A DNA stretch of 9,996 bases from an uncultured Clostridia bacterium. GTDB lineage: Bacteria > Bacillota > Clostridia > Christensenellales > UBA1242. Position 1 is the stretch's first letter; each line of letters opens with the position of its first letter. Shown piece after piece: positions 1-7,476 of the stretch. Under the pieces are notes generated by a model, which saw nothing but the letters and a program-made list of their open reading frames with translations, had not been told where the DNA came from and did not search any database. Position numbers and translations under genes: made by a program. The stretch lies in assembly GCA_947589615.1 (NCBI GenBank), contig CANQBU010000044.1, positions 1-9,996 of the forward strand. Direction: 5' to 3'.

Positions 1-3000
1 AATGGAGCCTTTTAATTCTCCAAGAGGAAATTGATTCGAAATTGCCGATACATCAATGTTTGTATTAATCTTATAGTGTGCTGATAAATTATTTCTCATA
101 AGAAGTAAATCGTCTGCATTTTTTATCGTAAAACGGTTACCTTTTGTTCCATTTTCGTATTCGAACTTTAATATTATAACTTTATCTCTGTATTCACTTC
201 TTATATTTCCAGAATCATCCAGCCAATCTTTTGCAACAATAGTGATCGTCCCGCTTATCGTTTTATCAACTTCTCTTACAGAATTGATAAATTCATTTGT
301 TAATTTAAATTTAATTTGCGTTTTACCATCAGATTCGAGATAGGTTATTGACGAATCGTCAAAAACAGTATACCTTCCCTCTCCAGCAGTAGCCTCTGAT
401 GTTATTGCAACAATTTTAGGATTAGTGGCGGTCGAATTTGTAGGGAAAGCAATAATTGATTTTTCGCTTTCAAAAACAGAGAAAGTCACTCTATCTTCCA
501 TTTCTTGCAATGAAATTCTGGAAACTTCTTCATATAAATGAATTGTAATATTTATAGAAAAAGAATAAAGTTTGTTAAATTGTTTGACATGAGCATATAG
601 TCTTATTTTACCCTCACTTAGAAGGTTTTGATAAGCCGTAAATGTTAGATTCTCAGCATCAAATGTTCCATAATTACCGATTGTGTAAATATTATTTTGT
701 GAATTGTTTGGATCGTAGAAAATTCTATTTCCTTCCACACTCTTTCCATTCCTGAAAATTTGTATTTCACTTTCAAAATACAAATATTCATTGGAAAATA
801 CTTTATCATCATAAACATCCTTCTTTGAAGGAAGTTCAAAAAGATAGCCTAATTTTGCATATCCAACTTCTAATTTTACCTCTCTTAAATTTTGAGAATA
901 GGTGTTCGAATAGATGTCTACATAAGTTGCTTTAGTTTGAGGTGCATACTCCTTGCCCTCATCATCTTTTATTTGAGAATAACCATCTCTTAATTTATAA
1001 ATATCAAGTTGTTCTATATAATCAAAAGTAACCAAAGTAATGATATATGAAATAGTGACATCTTCTCTTGCAAAATCACTTATGTTATACCCATTCACAG
1101 TAAATGTTATTTGGGTTGTTCCATTAATTGTCGAATAAATTTTGAATTTATTTGTAATATATGGGTCTTGCTCCCAACTCAAAGAAGATGCATTTAAATT
1201 TACAGATACACTTCTAATTGCATTGGAATTTAAATTATTGTTTGCATATAATTGGACATCAAAATAACTTTTCCCATCCACATTAAACAAATATGCAATA
1301 GACGATTCATCCCCTGTTGAATCAAACTTTCTTAAAGTATTGTTTTCGTTGTTTGAATGCACATTGACAATCGACAAATTTTCATTGACTGTAACATTTA
1401 GGAATATAGACCTTCCATTATCAATAGTAAGGCGATATGTTCCGCTTCCTATATTTTTAGGGGTTAAATTAAGGTTAAGATAATATGAATTTTCTTTTAA
1501 TATATATGGATCACCACCGTTAAAACCTATATTTATTACATCAACACCCGATTCCGGCGTTATCGTAACATTTTCAAATTCGGCATCGGCATAAATATCT
1601 ACAAAGGCTCTTGCGCCTCCATCATATTGAAGATATATATTATCTTTAAAATCTTGTGTTGCATAATCTAATTTGCTTGCCCCTTTGACAATTTCATATT
1701 TTATTTTTGACTCATATGCATCAGGTTTTATTACATTAAACTCTAATTTTACTGGAATTTCCCGCACTGACGAAGTTATGGCAGCGTTATCAACACCTTT
1801 CAAATAAACTGTTTCTTTAAGATTATTAATTTCTACAATTTCTTCGGTGTAAATTTTATTCATATATCTTGCTTGCAATCCAGTTTCAGTTAAATCCATG
1901 GTCAATGCACTAAAATTTGAGCCTTCTGGCAAAACACTGAAATTGAATGGATACCAACCCGCATCATAACTTGCATAACTATTATAGAATTTAAACACTC
2001 TGTTTGTTGTGTTAAAATCTGCATTATTAATTAATAATTGAGTAGGAATTTCTCTAATCATAACAGGGATGCTGTAAGTATAATTAACATTTTCATCTTC
2101 GCTATTTTCAAAGCCGTCATAATAGAATTTTACATCAAAATATGTAGCATCGGTTTCTCCCAGTGAACAATTTATTTCATAATAATAAGTGGTTTTTCCA
2201 TCCGCTTTTATACTTCCCAAGTATGTTGCACTTGAAATACTTACATTCCTTGATTTCGCATCAACTAGAAGCTGGGCATTTTCTGTTGCAAGTGTGACTT
2301 CAAGATATGCTGTTAAATACTTAGAACGATAGCCGACCAACATCACATTATCTGTAATTAGAGTTGTATAATTAGGTATTAATATAATATCACCATTTTT
2401 ATAATCGTTTATTTTGTATGATGTATTTTCCACACCGTTTTTATAAGGAATTTCTTGGTTTGCTTCATCTAAAATCTTATAGCCATACTCATGAGTTATC
2501 GCATTTTTGTCAATATCCAAAAGGACAGAAAATTCTCTATCACAAATAATATCAGCCTCTTCTTCCGTTTCTTTTTCCTTTAAATATTTCGCAATAAAGG
2601 TGAATTTTTGTCCCGGATTAACAGCCTTAGCCCTAGATTCATCAATAACAAAATTATCATCATTCAAAGACACTTCAATAAAACTAAATATTTTGTTGTT
2701 TGAATCTTGAACGCCTTGTTCATTCCCTATTGTATAGAAAAGCCCATCTTTGTTTTTAAAGATGAGATAATTATTATTGTTAACTTCCGTTATTTGAATT
2801 TCTTGAAATTGATTTTCTTCTTTTATATCTTCAATAGTCAAATCAGCTTCATCTTCAACTATTCCATAAAAGTAGTAGGCCAAATTTCTTTCTGTCGCAC
2901 CATCATTAAATGTAAAATCTGAAGAAGATGGAATCAAAGTTTTTGTCGAAGAAACATAAAGGTGTTTTGAGCCCTGCTCCAATATATCTGAAAATTCTTT

Positions 3001-3366
3001 AACATAAACAGTTATTTCTGTCTTTTTGCTACCTTCAAGCGAAACAAACTCAATATTCGCAGTCCCTCCCTTGTTACCTTTAATTTTAAAGGTTGTTGTA
3101 AAATTTTTACTTGTCTTATCATCTCCTATTTCTGCAACACTTGGATCTGAGCTTGTGCCTTTTATTCCATTATACATTCCCTTTTCAGGGTTATTTATCG
3201 TTACCAAAACTTCTTCTTCCTTGCCTGCAAATATCTCTATATAATCTTGGCTTGCCGTAATATATGTATCAGAATATTTTTTCTTGCCGCACGCTGCAAA
3301 AAGTATACTTGACAGAACAAGTAATAAACTTAATATTAATATCGTAAGTTTTGATGATTTTGCCAT
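1..3366 (-). CDS. Very large surface lipoprotein with Ig-like repeats and a GLUG-associated segment (C-terminus beyond the window)
   Basis: The frame is open from ATG at 3366 to the left edge (1122 codons, no stop), so the protein is longer than 1122 residues and the gene is partial. The start has a strong ribosome site (AAGGAG, 5 nt spacing). Residues 1-26 form a lipoprotein signal: basic start, hydrophobic stretch, then LFAAC with Cys26 as the lipidation site, so the mature protein should be anchored on the outer face of the membrane. Residues about 33-122 look like a bacterial Ig-like (Big) domain, with the SSDPSVAEI and GGTANIEF signatures. The rest is beta-rich, Asn/Tyr/Ser-rich and has no further membrane segment. 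The motif REIP recurs at residues 438 and 535, the spacing of one Ig-like domain. Residues about 1079-1122 (FTIKNADDL, then FPLGELKGS) resemble the segment that precedes GLUG repeats in Gram-positive surface proteins. It lies 58 bp after the VirB4-like gene with no terminator between them. An adhesin or envelope role is inference; the domain calls were made by eye. Confidence 0.85.
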   Translation of the reverse strand, partial: MAKSSKLTILILSLLLVLSSILFAACGKKKYSDTYITASQDYIEIFAGKEEEVLVTINNPEKGMYNGIKGTSSDPSVAEIGDDKTSKNFTTTFKIKGNKGGTANIEFVSLEGSKKTEITVYVKEFSDILEQGSKHLYVSSTKTLIPSSSDFTFNDGATERNLAYYFYGIVEDEADLTIEDIKEENQFQEIQITEVNNNNYLIFKNKDGLFYTIGNEQGVQDSNNKIFSFIEVSLNDDNFVIDESRAKAVNPGQKFTFIAKYLKEKETEEEADIICDREFSVLLDIDKNAITHEYGYKILDEANQEIPYKNGVENTSYKINDYKNGDIILIPNYTTLITDNVMLVGYRSKYLTAYLEVTLATENAQLLVDAKSRNVSISSATYLGSIKADGKTTYYYEINCSLGETDATYFDVKFYYDGFENSEDENVNYTYSIPVMIREIPTQLLINNADFNTTNRVFKFYNSYASYDAGWYPFNFSVLPEGSNFSALTMDLTETGLQARYMNKIYTEEIVEINNLKETVYLKGVDNAAITSSVREIPVKLEFNVIKPDAYESKIKYEIVKGASKLDYATQDFKDNIYLQYDGGARAFVDIYADAEFENVTITPESGVDVINIGFNGGDPYILKENSYYLNLNLTPKNIGSGTYRLTIDNGRSIFLNVTVNENLSIVNVHSNNENNTLRKFDSTGDESSIAYLFNVDGKSYFDVQLYANNNLNSNAIRSVSVNLNASSLSWEQDPYITNKFKIYSTINGTTQITFTVNGYNISDFAREDVTISYIITLVTFDYIEQLDIYKLRDGYSQIKDDEGKEYAPQTKATYVDIYSNTYSQNLREVKLEVGYAKLGYLFELPSKKDVYDDKVFSNEYLYFESEIQIFRNGKSVEGNRIFYDPNNSQNNIYTIGNYGTFDAENLTFTAYQNLLSEGKIRLYAHVKQFNKLYSFSINITIHLYEEVSRISLQEMEDRVTFSVFESEKSIIAFPTNSTATNPKIVAITSEATAGEGRYTVFDDSSITYLESDGKTQIKFKLTNEFINSVREVDKTISGTITIVAKDWLDDSGNIRSEYRDKVIILKFEYENGTKGNRFTIKNADDLLLMRNNLSAHYKINTNIDVSAISNQFPLGELKGSI

Positions 3367-3424
3367 ATTTTCTCCTTTTTAATCAAAAATTCAATCAAAA
3401 TAGCAAAATTAAATGGTTTCGCAT

Positions 3425-6112
3425 CTATTTTTTCTTTTCTATAATTGACAAAACATATGGTAATGGTCGAATCTGAACCATTGTTCTTGACGTAGGCGAA
3501 GTAATAATAAACGCCTGACCTACAGAAGCACTAACAATGCTGTTTCTTTCTTGTTTATTGATACCACCTGAGTTTTTATAAAGTTCAATAAGGTCGTTAA
3601 CATCATTAGGTGATAATGAGAAAATCAATGAATATTGACAAGCATTAATAACCGCAGTTGATTGACGTTTGATTTCTTCTGAGCCCACGAAGTCATTAAT
3701 ATTTTGAGTAATAACGACAAGCATACCACCATACTTTCTAATACGTTTAGCCATTGATGTCATAAAGTTTAAAGCAATAGGATATTTAGGGTTAATGAAA
3801 ATATGCGCCTCGTCGCAAACAACAATAATCTTTCTGTTTGATTTATGTAATTCATTATAATCCTTGTTATTAATAACTTCACTTTCAATATACTTAAATA
3901 CCAAAAGCATTTGAGCAAGTGTAAGCATGTCATTGTTACCTGCAATAAGAGATTGGAAATTGAAGCAAACAAAGTTTTCGTTTGTTTCAATAGATGTTGG
4001 ACCATTCCACAAGTTAGAATTTCTGCCACCTTTGGCGAATTTTCTAATATATGTTTCTGCAACACGCAAGTTGTTTAAAACATAATCCTCTTTTGCCGTT
4101 TTTATCTTCTCCTGCAAAATTGCATAAAGATCATCGAATGTAGGATAATCCTCTGGCTTTAAATTTTTGAGGTCGGTATATTCATCTATACCGAATTTTT
4201 CATACATTTCCAAAACTAAGGTGTTTATAACCTCAAAGGCATCTGATGAAATACCCTGCAAAATTGTTCTAAGGAATTGTTCAAGAAATTGAAGATGTTG
4301 GTTAAATGAGTCGTCGACTTTTTTCTTCTGAGAAGTTTCAACAACTTCTTCACCATCTGCGGCTGGCTTCTTTTCTTCGTCATCATCTTTGTCAAGTGCT
4401 CTGATGACGTTGAATGGATTAATTATACCCTGCAAAGATGAACCAACATCGATAAACTTCCCCTTAAGTTTCTCTGTTAATTCGGCATATTCCTTTTCGG
4501 GGTCACAAATGAATATCTTTGTATTATCGGCAGAGAAATTTGCAAGCAATGTTTTTGTGGCGAATGATTTGCCAGAGCCTGATTTCCCGATAATCATCAT
4601 GTTTGAGTTAACTCTTTGTGCATCTCGGGCAAAAAAATCGATAAATACGGGATAAGCATTGTCACCTAAATAAAATCCCCCCTCATCTTGAAGTTCTGAT
4701 GAAATAAATGGGAAAACACCGGCTAATGTGTATGTTGGAACACCTCTTTGAAGTTCTTTTATATTATCACGCATCGAAATTCCCGTGCTAATGAAGGCAT
4801 CAATTTGTCTTGCAAATAATTCGGTATATTTATATCCCTCTTGTTTAAGCATGCTTTTAACATCTTTTCTTGCTGAGTCTTCGCATGTTATAAATGTGTT
4901 TACATCATATAATTGCTGGTTGGAATTTTTTAACTCTTGCAATAAGTTTCTTAAAGTGTCAAGGTGGGTCGTAAGTTCAATTCTTGCACTGCTTTTGCCA
5001 GTTCTGTTAAGTTTTGTTTCCATATCCATTATGGCTTTATCAATTTTCTTTTCAGATTCATATCTTGGCGCTTTTTTGAATTTCATTACAACTTTTGTTC
5101 TGTCAAGCAGGAAGAATGATGCCCCCCAAGCGTTTCCAACTTGTAATGGATATTCACTAATAGCATACGTCCTATAATTTATATTATCGATTGAATATTT
5201 GGCGGTTGAGAACTTGATGGTGTTTGGAGTTGCCCAATTTAAAAATTCATTAAATGGAATATTCTCCAAATCTCTTTCATTAAAATCTCTTACGTAGTTG
5301 GCTTTAATAAATATTGCTAGGTCATTGCCGACAAGCCTCTTTGTTTGCACAGGTGTTAATGATGATGCAAGAGATGTTGCCATACCAGCAAGAGTGTTTT
5401 CTAATGCTTCAATATCTTTGCCCAATACGACCAGATAAAAATAATCCTTGTATATTTTATCTGTTCGGTTTTTATTTTCGATAAAATTTACCCTTTCTTC
5501 AAAAATAGGAGAACGTGCATCAATTTCCTCTTGACTCATTTGTTTTTCATATAATTGGTCAAGAAGTCTATCATATTTTTTTTTCTCAATATATGAATAA
5601 TTGGCAAGAACCATAGCTTTATTTAATTTTACTATCTCACAAACTTGGTTATCATCAAGTCTTCTTATGGCATTGCCAAAACCGACATCGATAACATTGT
5701 TTTGGCTGTATTCATTTAAAAGATCAAACAAAATTGGTTTTACTTCAAGCACCCCTGCATAATAGCCATTATAGTCAATCAATTTTTCTTCATAAAATTT
5801 TACATAAGGAATTATATCTTTTATATTTGACTTACCGGATTTTGGCGCTTTTAAATATTTTTTCTTTTGCATCGAAAATCTTGCAAGGTGAGTAAGAGTT
5901 ACATAAAACCTATCACTATCTGCAATTTTAAAAAATAGTGAAAGACCGATTATAGCCCAAGCCATAGCAATCCAAATATGCCCAGGAAAGTTTGACGCCG
6001 CAAGAACAATCAATACGGCCGCTACTACCAAAGCAATCAAAAGGTCAATACCTGTAAAACCTTTTACAAATTCAAGTTTTACTTTCGTTCTTCTTGGAAC
6101 AACTCTAACCAT
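3425..6112 (-). CDS. PrgI-VirB4 fusion: type IV secretion / conjugation ATPase
   Basis: This 895-residue protein resembles the TraE/VirB4/TrbE ATPases that power type IV secretion at the inner membrane. Residues 1-90 look like PrgI: a basic start, two membrane helices (about 22-40 and 45-63), then the RFYVTLTHLARF segment. PrgI is usually a separate small protein, so this is a fusion. Residues about 95-400 match the N-terminal VirB4/CagE region. The ATPase domain has Walker A GKSGSGKS (509-516), the family motif DPEKEY (537-542), Walker B ending in DEAH (767-770) and the ITQN sensor-like motif with Gln803, so it should be active. A charged, probably disordered insertion occupies about 574-601 between the DPEKEY motif and the helical part of the domain. 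The start is supported by GAGGT 4 nt upstream of ATG. It is the first gene of an operon with the large lipoprotein. No relaxase, coupling ATPase or lytic transglycosylase is in the window, so conjugation as such is not demonstrated. Confidence 0.93.
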   Translation of the reverse strand: MVRVVPRRTKVKLEFVKGFTGIDLLIALVVAAVLIVLAASNFPGHIWIAMAWAIIGLSLFFKIADSDRFYVTLTHLARFSMQKKKYLKAPKSGKSNIKDIIPYVKFYEEKLIDYNGYYAGVLEVKPILFDLLNEYSQNNVIDVGFGNAIRRLDDNQVCEIVKLNKAMVLANYSYIEKKKYDRLLDQLYEKQMSQEEIDARSPIFEERVNFIENKNRTDKIYKDYFYLVVLGKDIEALENTLAGMATSLASSLTPVQTKRLVGNDLAIFIKANYVRDFNERDLENIPFNEFLNWATPNTIKFSTAKYSIDNINYRTYAISEYPLQVGNAWGASFFLLDRTKVVMKFKKAPRYESEKKIDKAIMDMETKLNRTGKSSARIELTTHLDTLRNLLQELKNSNQQLYDVNTFITCEDSARKDVKSMLKQEGYKYTELFARQIDAFISTGISMRDNIKELQRGVPTYTLAGVFPFISSELQDEGGFYLGDNAYPVFIDFFARDAQRVNSNMMIIGKSGSGKSFATKTLLANFSADNTKIFICDPEKEYAELTEKLKGKFIDVGSSLQGIINPFNVIRALDKDDDEEKKPAADGEEVVETSQKKKVDDSFNQHLQFLEQFLRTILQGISSDAFEVINTLVLEMYEKFGIDEYTDLKNLKPEDYPTFDDLYAILQEKIKTAKEDYVLNNLRVAETYIRKFAKGGRNSNLWNGPTSIETNENFVCFNFQSLIAGNNDMLTLAQMLLVFKYIESEVINNKDYNELHKSNRKIIVVCDEAHIFINPKYPIALNFMTSMAKRIRKYGGMLVVITQNINDFVGSEEIKRQSTAVINACQYSLIFSLSPNDVNDLIELYKNSGGINKQERNSIVSASVGQAFIITSPTSRTMVQIRPLPYVLSIIEKKK

Positions 6113-6211
6113 AATTACCTCACTTTTTGATATTTCAAAATTATTTTACTACAAATTAAATCAAAAATACAAACGATTAAACAAGATTTTAACAATTTTA
6201 TAAAAAATATT

Positions 6212-6240
6212 ATTATATTTATTAAAAAATAATGCAACAA
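6212..6240 (-). promoter_or_regulatory. Predicted promoter of the virB4-like/lipoprotein operon
   Basis: On the minus strand, TTGTTG (6240-6235) and a perfect TATAAT (6217-6212) are separated by 17 bp, placing transcription start near 6205 and giving an untranslated leader of about 90 nt before the virB4-like ATG at 6112. A second, weaker candidate (TTGTAT, 18 bp, TAAAAT at 6148-6143) lies closer to the gene. The -35 box matches consensus at only three positions, so the call rests mainly on the -10 box and the spacing. Confidence 0.5.
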
Positions 6241-6259
6241 AAGGCTTATGGTTTATTTT

Positions 6260-6272
6260 TTATGCTGCATAA
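6260..6272. repeat. 13-bp perfect palindrome TTATGC-T-GCATAA, possible operator
   Basis: TTATGC and GCATAA flank a central T. The site sits between the terminator of the PRC-barrel gene and the predicted -35 box of the virB4-like operon, about 20 bp upstream of that box. A related half-site, AATGCA, is found at 6231-6236, just beside the -35 box, in inverted orientation to the right arm. The position would suit a regulator site, but the sequence is short and AT-rich and no regulator gene is nearby, so this is tentative. Confidence 0.3.
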
Positions 6273-6299
6273 TAAAAAACAACGACTTTTAATCGTTGT
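6271..6299 (-). terminator. Rho-independent terminator of the PRC-barrel gene
   Basis: Read on the minus strand just after the TAG stop (6305-6303), ACAACGA pairs perfectly with TCGTTGT over 7 bp around a 7-nt loop and is followed by a run of six T (TTTTTTATT). It separates the PRC-barrel transcript from the virB4-like operon downstream, which supports a separate promoter for that operon. Confidence 0.7.
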
Positions 6300-6302
6300 C
6301 CT

Positions 6303-7010
6303 CTATTTACTGTAGTAACTTAGCAAATTAAATTTATTATGCGCTTTCGCTTTATTTATTATTTTCTGAGTTATTTCTTCATTTTTTCTCGCTATAATTT
6401 CGTTATTGTAACCAAGTATATCATTTGTGACAATCTTACCAATAAGCATTTTCGTGCTCGCATATAGCCTTACTGGTGCTTCAGGGCTTACAACATTCGA
6501 GCCCCCAATGAAGGGACTCGCAATAGTAACCTTTGGTAGAGAACTGAAGTTTTGAATCACTTCAACATTAAATTCTTTTCCAGTTTTTCTCCTCTTTTTT
6601 GCTCCAAAAATTATAAAGTTATCACCCGATTTTCTTATATACCTTTGCGGAAACTCGCAAAAAGTAGTGATAATTTTTCTGACCGTCTTACCTTGAAATT
6701 CGACGTCTATTACCCTCCCCAAACCGTTACCATGGCTATCATAAACCAATTTGCCAATTGGATTATTTGTTTTGTCAGAAATATTGAATTGTAATTTACT
6801 GGCATTTTCAATCATAATCGTGTCGTCGCCTACTGAATATATGTTCTCACGCGGCAACACAAAGGAATTTTCACTTTCCTCATCGACAACTATAAGACCA
6901 GTATAGGTTTTTACATTTTCATCGAGTATGACATCTAAAACATACCCCACCTCTTTGGCGTCATCTAATGAGATGACTTTTTTTGAAATTAATTTGCTTA
7001 TCTTTTCCAT
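6303..7010 (-). CDS. PRC-barrel domain protein, double barrel with a C-terminal module
   Basis: This 235-residue soluble protein resembles the two-domain PRC-barrel proteins of clostridia and relatives. Residues about 1-75 form the first barrel (KVISLDDAKEVGYVLDV, then a strand-rich region ending in a VLPRENI-type turn). Residues about 82-135 form the second (PIGKLVYDSHGNGLGRVIDVEF). Residues about 188-228 (LIGKIVTNDILG, EIIARKNEEIT, IINKAKAHNK) form a small module often attached to such barrels. PRC barrels occur in the photosynthetic reaction centre H subunit, in RimM and in YlmC/YmxH-type proteins, and generally serve as binding or scaffold folds; the exact role here is unknown. It has no signal peptide or membrane segment. 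There is no Shine-Dalgarno sequence before ATG. Instead a TACAAT box ends 6 nt upstream, suggesting a leaderless transcript. It diverges from the DUF1858 gene and is followed by its own terminator. Confidence 0.8.
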   Translation of the reverse strand: MEKISKLISKKVISLDDAKEVGYVLDVILDENVKTYTGLIVVDEESENSFVLPRENIYSVGDDTIMIENASKLQFNISDKTNNPIGKLVYDSHGNGLGRVIDVEFQGKTVRKIITTFCEFPQRYIRKSGDNFIIFGAKKRRKTGKEFNVEVIQNFSSLPKVTIASPFIGGSNVVSPEAPVRLYASTKMLIGKIVTNDILGYNNEIIARKNEEITQKIINKAKAHNKFNLLSYYSK

Positions 7011-7016
7011 AGTATT

Positions 7017-7045
7017 ATTGTATTTTTGAATTTTCTTTTTAGAAC
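7017..7045 (-). promoter_or_regulatory. Possible leaderless promoter of the PRC-barrel gene
   Basis: On the minus strand, TACAAT (7022-7017, five of six consensus bases) is followed by six bases and then the ATG at 7010, so the usual start point would be the A of the start codon. The -35 region (around 7039-7045) is poor, with at best three of six matches. No ribosome site is present in the same stretch, which supports leaderless initiation more than the -35 does. Confidence 0.4.
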
Positions 7046-7071
7046 ATTTTTTAAAAAATTTTATAAAATTC

Positions 7072-7100
7072 TTTACAAAAAAATCATCTTGTTATATAAT
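7072..7100 (+). promoter_or_regulatory. Leaderless promoter of the DUF1858 gene
   Basis: TTTACA (7072-7077) and a perfect TATAAT (7095-7100) are separated by exactly 17 bp. The standard start point, seven bases after the last base of the -10 box, is 7107, the A of the ATG used for the DUF1858 protein. The six intervening bases contain no Shine-Dalgarno sequence. This promoter also rules out the ATG at 7026 as the start, because that codon lies upstream of the -35 box. Confidence 0.75.
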
Positions 7101-7106
7101 ATCTGC

Positions 7107-7355
7107 ATGAGAAAGAAAAAGAATGTTGAAATTAATAAAGATATGATAATTGATGATGTGTTGGCTCTTGACGACAGCCTCGGAGATATATTCTTGGGAT
7201 TTGGGATGCACTGCATCTTTTGTCATTTAGGTATGGAAGAAACTGTAGAAGAAGCAGCTTTAGTTCATCAAGTCGATGTAGACTTTTTAGTTAAAAAGTT
7301 AAATGAAGCATATCAAGAAAACCTTAAAAAGAATGAGAAACACCCTAAAAATTAG
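7107..7355 (+). CDS. DUF1858 domain protein (hybrid-cluster-protein-associated redox disulfide family), 82 residues
   Basis: This small cytoplasmic protein is essentially one DUF1858 domain. EINKDMIIDDVLAL opens it, followed by GFGMHCIFCHLGMEET with the family's CxxC pair at Cys36 and Cys39, then VDFLVKKLNEAY at the end. The family is also described as the redox disulfide domain found with hybrid cluster proteins and in ScdA-like proteins. The cysteine pair is thought to act in redox or metal chemistry, but no reaction is established for stand-alone members. The ATG at 7107 is chosen because the homologous region begins there and because the promoter's start point falls on it. Extending the frame to the ATG at 7026 would add a Phe/Lys/Ile-rich stretch encoded by promoter DNA. 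It is convergent with hflX and shares a terminator with it. No hybrid cluster protein gene is in the window. Confidence 0.85.
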   Translation: MRKKKNVEINKDMIIDDVLALDDSLGDIFLGFGMHCIFCHLGMEETVEEAALVHQVDVDFLVKKLNEAYQENLKKNEKHPKN

Positions 7356-7443
7356 ACAACTAAACGATGCCTATTAATGACAAAAAAATTAATATATGAC
7401 TCTGTTACAAAGCATACAAAATATTGCCTTTAAGTTAAAACAC

Positions 7444-7476
7444 AAAATAAGGAGCTTAAAATTCTCCTTATTTTTA
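7444..7476. terminator. Bidirectional terminator between the DUF1858 gene and hflX
   Basis: AAAATAAGGAG (7444-7454) pairs perfectly with CTCCTTATTTT (7464-7474), an 11-bp stem around a 9-nt loop. Read on the plus strand the stem leads into a T-rich run (TTTTTATTATT); on the minus strand it starts just after the hflX stop codon and is followed by TTTTGTGTTTT. It can therefore end both convergent transcripts. The 90 bp between the DUF1858 stop and this hairpin hold no recognisable gene. Confidence 0.8.

Noticed and set aside
2507..3244. Three plus-strand frames of 67-72 codons opposite the large lipoprotein gene
   Set aside because: They lie antisense to a continuous 1122-codon lipoprotein frame, have no ribosome sites and show no recognisable domains.
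4389..5177. Plus-strand frames of 88 and 130 codons opposite the virB4-like gene
   Set aside because: They are antisense to conserved ATPase sequence including the Walker A region, and are explained as shadows of that gene.
7026..7106. 27-residue N-terminal extension of the DUF1858 protein
   Set aside because: It covers the promoter, is Phe/Lys/Ile-rich unlike the rest of the protein, has no ribosome site, and DUF1858 homology begins only after 7107.
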